Shown: positions 37,474 through 47,300 of the stretch, piece by piece
How positions within the stretch are numbered: the stretch's first letter is position 1
How the letters are laid out: each line of letters begins with the position of its first letter
NCBI GenBank assembly: GCA_024516035.1
Contig: CM044967.1
Coordinates: 14,783,363-14,847,362 of the forward strand
Direction: 5' to 3'
Length of the DNA stretch: 64,000 nucleotides
From: Bactericera cockerelli
Taxonomy: Eukaryota; Arthropoda; Insecta; Hemiptera; Triozidae
The notes under the pieces: model-generated
The model's input: the letters and a program-made list of their open reading frames with translations, nothing else
Told to the model about the DNA's origin: nothing
The model's database searches: none
Made by a program: the position numbers and the translations under genes

Positions 37474-37650
37474 AGGCCCGGAATTACGAAACAGAATTGG
37501 ATTAACTAATCCTACACAATCCCTACACACGCCCTCTGCTGGGAATTTCAACCAATCACATCATATTTATATCAGCTGTTAACTGATAGTGGCTTGCTGG
37601 CTTGGATTAACAATCCTAGATATTTAATCCTGTTTAACAATTCGACCTCT
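37474..37650. mobile_element. Foldback MITE, family Fb, diverged copy 2
   Basis: The left end is GGCCCGGAATTACGAAACAG. The reverse complement of the right end is AGAGGTCGAATTGTTAAACA. The centre has TTTCAACCAATCACATC, matching the other copies. Confidence 0.6.
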
Positions 37651-38212
37651 AAGTCTCTACACGCTCTAGAGTAGGCTAGAGAACTATGCTACAGACTCGG
37701 ACGTATAATAACCAGAAAAAGAGGAAATTATAGACAAGATAATTAAATTTGGTGGATAAATATTGTAGTAAAACAGAGGCTCGAGGCTAGTAAAAAAGAG
37801 GCTCGCGGCGAAAAAATGTAATTGTAAGACAAAACTTTGTAGAACAAGGCTGTCCAACTGCGTGCCACAGAGTAGAGAATGTAAATTTTGGCTCGCCTTA
37901 AAATTAGTTAGGCCAACCTTGATGTAGACATTATGAACCAAATTCTGCCCGAGAGAAGGTTTGAGAAAAAATATAGAAAACTGCAGAGCTCTCCGTAAAA
38001 TAAGAATACAGACAGCTCCGTGTTTCACAAATCACTCACTGATATGCACGTCTTTCAATTTAGGTATTGTAAAATTAATCTCAGGATAAGATGCAGTTAG
38101 GCGCGCACAATAATGATTCGAGAAGAAAACATCCACAGAAAATCCTTTCTTCGGAGAAAATTCTTGACAGAGCGGGTCGGGGAAAAGGAAAATAGAATAT
38201 CTCTTATGCTCT

Positions 38213-39792
38213 TTAATAATACGAGTAGCGCTTGTTAGGAGAATAAATACCGGGATTGTAGTATCGGTAAGGCGAGGCGTAAGTGTTTCGTAAGCCGTTA
38301 TAATAGGGATTTGCGTTCGCTAATGGGTAATTGTAAGGGTTTGCAGCTCCGTTTCCGACGTTTCCGTTGGGTACACCGTTCCTCCTCACGACAGCGTTGA
38401 ACCCGGAGATAGGATCTGCGCGGTAGTCGACGGTTCGCACACTGCCGTCCGCTTCCACAAGACTATAGCTGCCTTCCACCACGTCGCCTTGGCGAGTCTC
38501 ATGATGCGACTTCTGGTCACCGGTGTAAGGGTCGGACACGCCGTATTGAAACCCGTAGGAAGGGTACCCGCTGGAGGGGTCCGTGTGGGGGCCGTAGCTG
38601 TGGCTGTAGCTGAAGATCTGCGCCAGCGTGGCAGAGGTGAGGAGAAGCGTTTGAAGAAGGACACCCCACCATAGCTGGAAAACATAGAGAGGCTCAATAA
38701 TAATAATAATAATAATATCGCCTTATTTATACTGCCCGATTAGGACAGTTAAAGTCCCATTATTCCAGCAGTAAGCCCAAGACATACTATTATGTGGTAA
38801 AAATCCCAAATGGGAGGATAACATGTCATGTCCCGGCTGGGTTTCGAACCCACGACCTCTAGAACCTTTGGATTCACAATCTTTACCACTGAGCTACCGG
38901 GATTTTTTTTTTTTTTTTTTCTTCAATATTTTTGGAGAACATTTTCTGTACTTTTCGAAGAAGTGTGTATTTAATTTTTATTTACAAGGCAATTCATATT
39001 AAAATCTCAGGTGATCTGATAGACTTGATCCATCCCACTTGCATGAGGCAATGTACCTAACATACAGGTAGCATTACCTCGTTGGATCGCCAAAAAAATC
39101 CTCTGAAAGAGGAAAGCCTTGGTGGCCCTATTGCCAGTAAGACGAACCAAGCCATCACCAACAGTTTTATAAAAGGTCTTCATCTCCTTGCTCCAGGGGC
39201 CCATTGTCTCACATGCCAGGGGCACAAAGATGAAATTTGCCTTATCGATCACGATACTGAGGTGGGTATAGGAGAAAATCCTTACTGCGAAGAAAAATAA
39301 TCTCTATATAAAATAAAATTGGCCCTCAAAGGGCTCAATCTGGTTCAATTTTTTTTTTTCTTTCAGTTTTTTGTATAATCTGAACAACATAATTCTCTAA
39401 GTATAAGCACTGTATAGTCATTTTTATTGGTTTCCGACATGACCAAAAATTGAAACTTTTATGATAAGTAATTTTACGATTAACTGTCAACGCAATATTT
39501 TGTCAACGGTACCCTTCTAAACAATATTTTGTAAATGAATCACTTATTGCTCCTTCAAAACCTGGGGAATAAAAAAACGGCGTATTTTTATTGGTTAAAA
39601 CTTCAAACAGTTGAAAAGATTACTTTTCTTCCTAATGATAAATTGATTTAGAATATCAATAAACAAACACTCTAAATTAAAATTGTACACAACCAAAAAA
39701 AATGACAAGTTATTTGGAAAACTTTTAGTTATAGGTGAATATCTTGGTTTAAACTTTTAACTTACCTTCGAAATAAAACTCATACTCTTCAT
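38213..39792 (-). CDS. RR-2 cuticular protein, two exons (39766-39792 and 38213-38674)
   Basis: This is a predicted 162-residue secreted structural protein that binds chitin in the exoskeleton. Exon 1 (39766-39792) encodes MKSMSFISK and ends at a good donor (AAG|GTAAG). Exon 2 starts at 38674 after the acceptor TTTTCCAG, in phase 0. Residues 1-27 form a signal peptide with a [17 protein letters not shown] core and probable cleavage before Gln28. Residues about 46-108 are a Rebers-Riddiford domain of RR-2 type: [20 protein letters not shown], then [25 protein letters not shown] and GFNAVV. The last 53 residues are Asn/Tyr/Pro/Gly-rich and end KRYSYY, which fits protein-protein or sclerotisation contacts. 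An intron inside the signal peptide is usual for this family. Exon 2 is much richer in G and C than its surroundings. RR-2 proteins are associated mainly with hard cuticle, but the stage and tissue cannot be read from this sequence. The exon 1 assignment is inferred from splice sites and signal-peptide continuity. Confidence 0.9.
38696..38902 (-). mobile_element. SINE family A inside the cuticular gene intron
   Basis: On the minus strand it starts TCCCGGTAGCTCAGTGGTAA and has the B box GTGGGTTCGAAACCCAGCC, the best preserved of the family. It then has the body and a long (ATT)n tail. Relative to sisters it lacks a few bases after the A box (GGCGGCACTCT). It is in the same orientation as the host gene. 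Its tail ends about 20 bases before the exon 2 acceptor, so the remaining intron end is just the pyrimidine tract GCCTCTCTATGTTTTCCAG. Confidence 0.9.
38903..39300 (-). pseudogene. LINE reverse-transcriptase C-terminal fragment with poly(A), intronic
   Basis: The frame at 39007-39252 reads [20 protein letters not shown], then [40 protein letters not shown] and TL. This is the pattern of the C-terminal domain found after the reverse transcriptase in some invertebrate non-LTR elements (ETxGxWxxE, LQRIxxAxQRGNA). Catalytic domains are absent and the 5' end is truncated. A 3' UTR leads to an 18-base A tail (T-run 38903-38920 on the plus strand), which directly abuts the SINE head. It is a dead insertion within the intron, sense to the host gene. 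Confidence 0.7.
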
Positions 39793-40127
39793 TGACGCAC
39801 AAGCACTTGAATTTAAACTAAACAGTCGAATTTCCTCAGAGGATTTTGTATTTATATCGACCCCACTATGGCTGTGGTCTTAATGAAAGATAATGAAACA
39901 TTAAGATTCAATTTATACTGTGTGAATGTTAATGATGAACTTACCATACATATTCCATTCATAGGATGTATCCAATTTTGTTGTACCAAAAATGCTCCTA
40001 TTTATTTGTTTAAAAAAAATTGCATGTCCAAATGTGTGTTTTCTTATAAACTTGTAACTTGGTGGTTTGAGTTTCAGTCAGCATTGCGATTTTCAGTGAT
40101 GTCGATTTGAATTATTGCGATAACATT
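39793..40127. other. Upstream region of the cuticular gene
   Basis: Apart from the TATA box at 39849-39856, no regulatory site can be supported. A short plus frame at 39868-40110 shows no motif. Confidence 0.4.
39849..39856 (-). promoter_or_regulatory. TATA box of the cuticular protein gene
   Basis: TATAAATA on the minus strand lies about 57 bases upstream of the proposed ATG (39790-39792). Transcription would start near 39825, giving a 5' UTR of about 35 bases. A TATA box and a tiny first exon are common in insect cuticular protein genes. The exact start site is not visible. Confidence 0.6.
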
Positions 40128-40335
40128 ATCTAATAATAACATCTCTTTATTTATTTTGCCCGATTAGGACTATTATGTCCCATTATTCCAGCAGTAAGCC
40201 CAAGACTTATTATTAAGTAGTAAAAATCCCAAATAAGAGCATAACTTGCCCTGTCCTGGATGGGTTTCGTACCCGCAACCTCTGGAACCTTTGGATTCAC
40301 AGAGTGCCGCCTTTACCACTGAGCTACCAGGACAG
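40128..40335 (-). mobile_element. SINE family A, near full length
   Basis: The reverse complement has CTGGTAGCTCAGTGGTAAAG (A box) and GCGGGTACGAAACCCATCC (weakened B box). The body follows, to GGCAAAATAAATAAAGAGAT and a TTATTA tail. It lies upstream of and parallel to the cuticular gene. Confidence 0.85.
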
Positions 40336-40411
40336 ACTGGTGCATTATTGATTATTAGAATGAATCATAATGCATTATTTGCAAACACTGTATCTACCAT
40401 CAAAGTCTAAT

Positions 40412-40438
40412 TCGGCTGTCTACAAAAAAGACAGCCGA
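40412..40438. repeat. Perfect 10-bp stem hairpin
   Basis: TCGGCTGTCT (40412-40421) pairs with AGACAGCCGA (40429-40438) around the 7-base loop ACAAAAA. It sits at the junction of a local duplication of the neighbouring SINE head. Confidence 0.7.
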
Positions 40439-40503
40439 TTCACAGAGTGCCACTTTTACCACTGAGCTACCAGGGCAGACAGGTGCATTCTTGATTATTA
40501 GAA
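40437..40503 (-). repeat. Local duplicate of a SINE A head plus its flank
   Basis: This repeats 40298-40362, including ATTCACAGAGTGCC, CTTTTACCACTGAGCTACCA and the non-SINE flank GGTGCAT...TTGATTATTAGAAT. Because unique flank is copied with the SINE, it is a segmental duplication and not a second insertion. Confidence 0.75.
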
Positions 40504-40810
40504 TTCTACACTTCTACAGTCGACAGGCATATTTCAGATGCTTCAAACCTGCCTCATGTTTGTGCGAAACACTCAACGTCCACCCTGTATTGTCATTGAC
40601 ATTGTACGAAACAATTAATCAAGAAAAAAAAAACTTTAAAACAAAGCCCTGGCTGGCCACGACTCGCGCTGAATGAAATCTTGAAATCGCCTACGACGGA
40701 GTTTGAAAAACGTTTTGTTTGGATGACCCACTTCGGAGGCGATTGTTTTCTACATGACTGTCCTATGTCGGGCCTTATTGAGAACTTGACGAAGACAAGT
40801 GGCAATCCAC

Positions 40811-40907
40811 TGACCGCTTAAAGATTGTTAAAATACATTAACAATTTACCGCTTAAAGATTGTTAAAATACATTAACAATTGACCGCTTAAAGATTGTTA
40901 AAATACA
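40811..40907. repeat. 35-bp tandem repeat, about 2.8 copies
   Basis: ACCGCTTAAAGATTGTTAAA starts at 40813, 40848 and 40883. Each full unit contains the inverted repeat ATTGTTAA...TTAACAAT, so each can form a small hairpin. Confidence 0.8.
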
Positions 40908-40959
40908 TTCCGGTAATTCTTAACATTGTCTTAAAAATGCATAGTGTCAAATTATGAGA

Positions 40960-41143
40960 ACATATGAGTAAGAAAATACAAGAACTTGGAATAGGTGGTA
41001 AAAGAAAGTGAGGAAGACCAAAGATGAGATGGAGAGACAAAGTTGAAGAAGACCTAAGAGAGAAAAACTGGAGAAAAAAGGACGTGCCAAATAGAAAGAT
41101 ATGGAAGGAAAAGATTCACGGAACAAATGCCGACCCCATGTAG
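40960..41143 (+). pseudogene. LINE reverse-transcriptase C-terminal remnant
   Basis: In frame, 41012-41143 reads GRPKMRWRDKVEEDLREKNW, then RKKDVPNRKIWKEKIHGTNA and DPM before a stop at 41141-41143. The GRPxxRWxDxVExDL...W...A/P-NRxxWKxxI...ADP pattern is the usual end of many non-LTR reverse transcriptases. The preceding frame (ELGIGGKRK) is cut by a TGA at 41009-41011. Only the terminal 50 or so residues survive. Confidence 0.7.
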
Positions 41144-41185
41144 GTTTGGGAAAAGGCGAAGTAAAAGAAGAAGGTCTGTCTGTTA

Positions 41186-41250
41186 ATGCGGAGTTTTAAC
41201 TAATCACAGTGCAGGGTCCAACTTTAAAATCCTATTTTATAATTTGACCC
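41186..41250. mobile_element. Foldback MITE family Fb, fragment (copy 4)
   Basis: CGGAGTTTTAACTAATCACA and AATCCTATTTTATAATTTGA match the centre and right end of copies at 37032 and 54918. The left arm is missing. Confidence 0.5.
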
Positions 41251-42023
41251 ATAATATTTTTATTTTTCTCTAGTTGTTCGTAAGAATAATTTATTAAAAG
41301 AGTTCGCAGTTATTTTTAAATAATATACTTATGAGTCGGAAGGAGATTAACTTTGGCAATGATCGCAAAAACTCTTTTTTGGCAACATTGGGATTTTTCT
41401 TACAAAAAAGAAAAAGAGCAAAATCAAATCAAAGTACCAACACACGTAGTAGATTCGATTTAGTGAAAGAAAAGATTCAGGATTGTACATAATGTTGTAC
41501 GAAAAATGAAGGGGTTTTATATACATTGATTTTCTTCATATTATTTTCCATTAAGTTTAAAATTCTTTAGTTTGAACTTTTATACACGGAGTCTGTAGGA
41601 CATGTGATTTGAACTTTTTGGTTTTGTGTGAATTGTATGGTACCTCGCAAACATCGTAAGGAAAAATGAGGAACTTTAGTATAACACAGTTGAACGTGGA
41701 CTGTAGAAGCTAGGTAAAAACCATAGAGAAGACACAATCAGATTAAGCTAAAAATAAATGGGGAGATGTTTTTTCATCCCCACATTTTATTATTATTAAA
41801 TCTTAAATTTTCTTTGATAAAAAAACGTCAAAAATGAGTAATTCTATATTTCCATAACTTGATGATCAAAAAGCACTGAATGGATTTTTTTTCTTCCTTG
41901 TGTAATAGGTGTATCATATTATAAGACGAGAAGGCCTATTAAAGTTATTGTAATTCAATGATTTTTCTTCCCAAATTTCTAATGTTTTTCCCTCTTTTCT
42001 GTTGAGTAATTTTATTGAGATTA

Positions 42024-42055
<32 letters not shown>

Positions 42056-42129
42056 GATTTCGGTAAAACAATAATAATTTTATGAGAACAATGAAAGAAA
42101 GAATGTTTATGAAATTTCAATGATAATTA
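41251..42129. other. AT-rich intergenic DNA with a TA microsatellite
   Basis: An (AT)n run lies at 42023-42045. No gene is supported. Confidence 0.5.
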
Positions 42130-42884
42130 AAAAAACACTGCCAATTATGGACACAATACTTCCTCGTGATTGCTTCACATTGTAAACACGTGCCAAATTT
42201 GAGATTTTTTTAGAAAATTACTTGTATCTCCAAAACTACTGAACCGATTTTCTTCAAATTTGTTTTATATGGTAGAATATTGTTTTTTCTACATTCTAGA
42301 TTCTACAAAAAAAATCTGTATCGGCAAGTCGTGGTCCTTATTTTTTGACTTCTTTGTCCAAAATTTCGGAATTTCTTAAATATCAGAGTCAAATTATAAT
42401 TAATTTAAAAGTAATTATAAAAAGCCTATGTAAAATAATAATATGCATAACCATACAAAATTTCATCAAAATCGAGTGTACCGTTCACGAGATATCAGCG
42501 TTTAAGTAAAAAGTTAGTGGTCAGGCGCATGGTCTCTTTCACCAAGAACCGCTAGTACGAATTCGATGAATTTAAAATGGGACCATCTGCAGAATGTCTC
42601 CTAGATGTGTGAAAAATTTCATCAAAATCGGTCGAGTAGTTTCCGAGATTTGCGCGTTACAAGGAATCGTTTTAACAGACCGACAGACAGACCGACAGAC
42701 CGACAGACCGACAGACCGACAGACCGACGGACCGACAGACAGACACAAAACCAAATTTGCTCAGGAGGTTTTGAAACGTCCAGAAATATGAAAAAAATTG
42801 AAATCGGAGCAAAAAAATATTTTTTTTTTACAAAAACGAACACAATACTTCCGATTTCTAATATTAGAAATTTCTCGGAAGTAA
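42130..42884 (+). repeat. 700-bp complex repeat, copy 2 (first of a tandem pair)
   Basis: The boundaries are the same as copy 1: AACACTGCCAATTATGG to CTCGGAAGTAA. The CCGACAGA minisatellite is expanded here (about 42678-42744). The end hairpin is intact. The next copy starts at the last base, sharing AA at the junction. The expanded minisatellite opens a long frame (42605-43246) that crosses into the next unit, but its sequence is repeat-derived and not a gene. Confidence 0.9.
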
Positions 42885-43584
42885 AACACTGCCAATTATG
42901 GACACAATACTTCCTCGTGATTGCTTCACATTGTAAACACGTGCCAATTTTGAGATTTTATAGAAAATTACTTGTATCTCCAAAACGGCTCAACCGATTT
43001 TCTTCAAATTTCTTTTATATGGTAGAATATCGTTTTTTCTACATTCTAAATTCCACAAAAAATTCTGTATCGGCAAGTCGTGGTCCTTATTTTTTTACTT
43101 TTTTGTCCAAAATTTCGGATTTTCTTAAATATCAGAGTCAAATTATAATTAATTTAAAAATAAATACAAATCACCTATGTAAAACAATAATATGCATATT
43201 CTTACAAAATTTCATCGAAATCGGGTGTACAGTTCATGAGATATAAGCGTTTAAGTAAAAAGTTAGTGGTCAGGCGCATGGTCTTTTTCACCCAGAACCG
43301 CTTGTATGAATTCGATGAATTTAAAATGGGACCATCTACAGAATGTCTCCTAGATGTATGCAAAATTTCATCAAAATCCGTTGAGTATTTTCCGAGATTT
43401 GCGCGTTACAAGGAATCGTTTTAACAGACAGACCGACAGACGGACACAAAACCAAATTTACTCAGCAGGTTATGAAACGTCCAGAAATATGAAAAAAATT
43501 GAAATCGGAGCAAAAAAATATTTTTTTTTACAAAAACGAACACAATACTTCCGATTTCTAATATTAGAAATTTATCGGAAGTAA
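42884..43584 (+). repeat. 700-bp complex repeat, copy 3 (second of a tandem pair)
   Basis: The repeat structure is the same, but the minisatellite is contracted to about two units (43426-43446) and there are scattered substitutions. The 3' hairpin has one change (TTTATCGG for TTTCTCGG). It joins copy 2 head to tail without spacer. Confidence 0.9.
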
Positions 43585-43679
43585 AATATTAATGACCAAA
43601 ATACTTGAAATATGCAACAACAAATAAAAAAAAAGAAATAAAATTAAAAGTAAGTAAAAATGCATGTATCTTAACTAAT

Positions 43680-43885
43680 GGGCGAGGTTAGTTAGAAAGA
43701 AAGAGGATAGGAGTAAAAAGACGGGAATATAAAAGAGATCTTAGAAAAAAGTCCAAAAATAGAACGAATGAGCATAGACACAAAAAGAAACGAAATATAG
43801 GTAGAATGGCAAAAGGGAGAAAGAAAAATAACAAGTGATAGAGAGAGGTATGGAGGGAGAAGGAGCTAAGGAGAAGGGGCTTCGC
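43680..43885 (+). repeat. Purine-rich strand-asymmetric tract
   Basis: About 200 bases are dominated by A and G on the plus strand (for example AGAAAGAAAGAGGATAGGAG, AAAAGGGAGAAAGAAAAATA, AGAGAGAGGTATGGAGGGAG). No repeat unit or frame was recognised. Confidence 0.6.
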
Positions 43886-44214
43886 TTTCCTCGATTATTT
43901 GATCTAATAAAGCTCTTATTTCCCGATGTTCAATATCAACCCAAGTGCATACGCTCTGTGTTTTTGACCAGCGAACCAACCGTGAACCCATAACTCAAAT
44001 AAATCCATTACCCCAATCTAAATATAATTTTCTTTTCTCAATACTAATATTTTTTTATGAATAATAAAAAATATATCGAAGGTAATGTGTTCAAGAAGCT
44101 AGTAAAAAAAAGCAGCCATTTTTCTTCCCTTTGAGAAGAGTAATAAATTTATCGCAGAGAAACAGAACACATCGGGCAAGAGGCTTGAAACTAGAGATGA
44201 GGAATTTGGGTGTT

Positions 44215-44390
44215 GAGTTGACAATAGACAAACAATATTTTCTATACCTTATAGGCAATGAGCTGGCAATTAACAAAAAAAAATCCATTTCTTGCAGGCA
44301 ATGAGCTAGCAATAGACAAAAAATACTTTCTATACCTTACAATCAATGAGTTTGCAATTCACTACCTTCTATATATTAAGAGGCAATAGA
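44215..44390. repeat. Irregular tandem repeat of about 44 bp, about 4 units
   Basis: Units centre on CAATAGACAAA...TTTCTATACCTTA...GGCAATGAGCTGGCAATT. GGCAATGAGCT occurs near 44260 and 44298, with weaker copies at about 44343 and 44380. Confidence 0.65.
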
Positions 44391-47300
44391 AAGTAAAAAT
44401 TGAATAAGTTCGAAATTGGTAAGAAGACCTGATGAAAATTTATGGAAATGTTTGAATTTCAAACAAAAGTTTGAAATTTCCTCAGAACAAGAACCTGGCA
44501 ACTTACAGAAGGCGATATTATTATGTTCTAATAGATTTTTGGTTAAGACTTGCTACAAGTTTAGTACAAATATCTGCTCTGAAAATTTCCGATGGGGATA
44601 TATCTAATTTTATAGATCATCTAATAAAGAAATATAAAAAAACACCATTATTCTGCTCAAAAGTAAGTATTTTTGCTCTATTGCTTCGGAAAAAAGTAAA
44701 TGTTCTTTTCCTCCTTTTCCCAAAGTAGTCTGGACGTCAGTGTAGGTTACATCAATTTCTAATTCAATAATAGAAACTAATGGACTTCAAAGATACACAT
44801 GGGTGATGTTCTGTGGTCATCAGCTGGATTATAATGTGATACTGAGCAATAAATATGCAGGTTTTTTTTTCTGACGCTACACATTTTTATAATAAAAATT
44901 ATTCACTTAAATAATTGTCGGTACTACTAAAGGATATACCAAAACTACCCGCTAAGTTAAACGGGTCCCACAGTAATCGTGAGTCTTGAGATTGCTTTAT
45001 AAAAAAGAAAATGTACTTTGAAAATAGCTGTTAAAAGACCAAAGACCTAAAATAGATTAACTAAAAGAAATACCCTAACCGGGTGTCGAATTTATAAATC
45101 CTCGAGCAATATGATGAACTTATGGCATAATGGGACCTTATACTGCGCTGACAGTTTATTCTAAATGAAGCACTACTTATACCCAAAATACTTGCTATTA
45201 ACTTCAGGATAAACATAAACCGCCGTGATTTGAAATACGTCCATTTCCTGAATGCTTAAAACTTGGTTGTTTCTAGCCACTTGATTTTTATATATCTGGT
45301 TCCGCTGGATTCCTTCTGATAATAGTATACATTGTTTTTTATGCAAATCTTATGTTTGCTATTACGAAAGGATAGGGATGCAGTAACAATATACTGCGGA
45401 GAATTTCGAAAAATGATTTCATATTTTATATGAAAAAATGAAGAGACGAGCCTAAAAGCGTTCACGCAAGATAGATTTTTAGCATGAGGTGAAGAAAACC
45501 TTTTTTTACTCGTCCCGTATTTAATGGGGCGTAAATATTCCTTTTTCTCTCTTTAGAAAACTACCCAAAAAGAAGATCGTATCTTAATATTTATAATATT
45601 GTTGAATAGAAAAGTTGACTATTAGACATTACAAGTGATATGTTCATTATTGCATACAGGATCTAGTCGAAACATTGAACACTGTGGCTGTGGCGTAGGG
45701 TTTCTTTCCTATCTCATTCTTTTTTACTCTAATATTGAGTGATTCATACTTGAATCAATGATGGTGTTTAAAGTAAACTACAAACTGATTGACTCGGTAT
45801 CTTTCATAACAACAGAACTCTAGAGGCTCTTTTTTAGGCATACAGAAAACAGTGATTCCTATTTCCAATTTTCTATGAACAGGTTCACAAAAATATCTAT
45901 GTGCCAATAGACTTGTTTGTGGTTTATGATTCATACATATGACAGTCGTAAAAACAAAGACCTCAGCGATGAATTGTGAGATTTCTCTTAATGGTAAAAT
46001 AATTAGCTCGTTAATTATCAAATTTTCAAAAATGATCATTTCAAAAATGACTTTTTGTCCGCTCTCAAGTTATCATTCAATTATATCTTTGTTTGTTTCT
46101 GTCAGCAAGTCGCCGTCAGCCACCGTTTCACCCTATTGACAGGAAACTCCAAACTCTTAGTGTTATTACCCAACGAGCTTTCTGTGCGGCATCGGAAATA
46201 AAAGATCTTGCTTTCTTTCTTTCCACCATCAGGACTTGATAATGGGATTGAGGACTAGTGGCCACATGGCTTACGGTTATTCCCTATCGGTCACATTATC
46301 GTCAGCTTTCAGAAAATTCTTTTAAATCGTTTCGCCAGTGTTTTTATGGCGAGTTTTTTCTTCCCCCCCAATGGACTCAAAATGTGCTGACACTTGGACG
46401 AGCTACAAATTTCCTCTGCAGAGACATTACCCAAGAAGTAATGGTAATTGAAAAAGAAAATAATGGATCACGCCTTCCTCAGGGTAGCGTAATGGGACCT
46501 GATGGGACATTGAACAGGAAGTTGTGTTGGGCCATTTCAGAAGTCAGCACAGATGGAGATGCACGAAATGTGCTGGCCAGGTTTTCCGGTCTATTAAATG
46601 TGAATTGGTCGAAATAAGTTGCTCGCCAAACAATACCTATAAAGGTATCGATTCAAAACTTTTCTTGCGGCCTTTTGGCTAATAGTTGGAATAATTCCTG
46701 TATAGATACCTAAATTAAATAGCAAAGAAAAAAAAAAACTTTTAGAATCAACAACATTTGTTTCTTCCTCTCATTCTTCTTCTGTTTCTCTCAGTTATCA
46801 AAGGGAGGGAGGATTGAGATTGTGAGACTCCAATACTCCATAGAGATAAATTACTCACCTATATCCTGTAACAATTGACTTAGGTACTACTTCATAATTT
46901 GGAATTCTATTTGAAAATATCATTATTCTTTGTATTATTATTTTACTATGCCAAAGAATACGAAACATAAGTCCCAATACTTAAAGATCTTGAGAGTTGA
47001 AATATTTCCAAAACTCTATTGTGGAGTTCATCTAGAGATTTTTTTTATGTACTAAGGAAATGGAAAAACAATAAATCAGCATATTTACAAGGACAGTGTA
47101 CAATAAATTTCCTATGCAAGAGTCCTGGAGGCTGAAGACTTTGAATCTCCAGTCTCCTAACCTGTTTTTTTTCTATCCTCACGAAGGAAAAAAAACTTTT
47201 TTTCATAATAATTTATTTCCATTTTCGGAAATTCACGAAAACAATATATCTTTTTCCACACGGGCGGAAAAAGATGTCTCGGGATTTTCTACGGGAGAAC

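Noticed and set aside
38386..38697. 103-codon minus-strand frame overlapping the cuticular exon
   Set aside because: It is an out-of-frame shadow of exon 2 and even crosses the splice acceptor. The RR-2 frame explains the sequence.
40811..40907. CRISPR-like array
   Set aside because: The repeats are contiguous with no unique spacers, and the context is eukaryotic.
42605..43246. 213-codon plus-strand frame
   Set aside because: It is created by the stop-free CCGACAGA minisatellite and runs across the junction of two repeat copies. Sister copies do not keep it open, and the translation is repeat-derived TDRQ runs.
42130..43584. Helitron assignment for the 700-bp repeats because of the 3' hairpin
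   Set aside because: There is no TC start, no CTRR end after the hairpin, and no A/T insertion signature.
46258..46617. 119-codon frame with LPQGSVMGP, similar to a reverse-transcriptase PQGSVLGP box
   Set aside because: No other reverse-transcriptase motif lies before or after the string at the expected spacing, so the match is probably chance.
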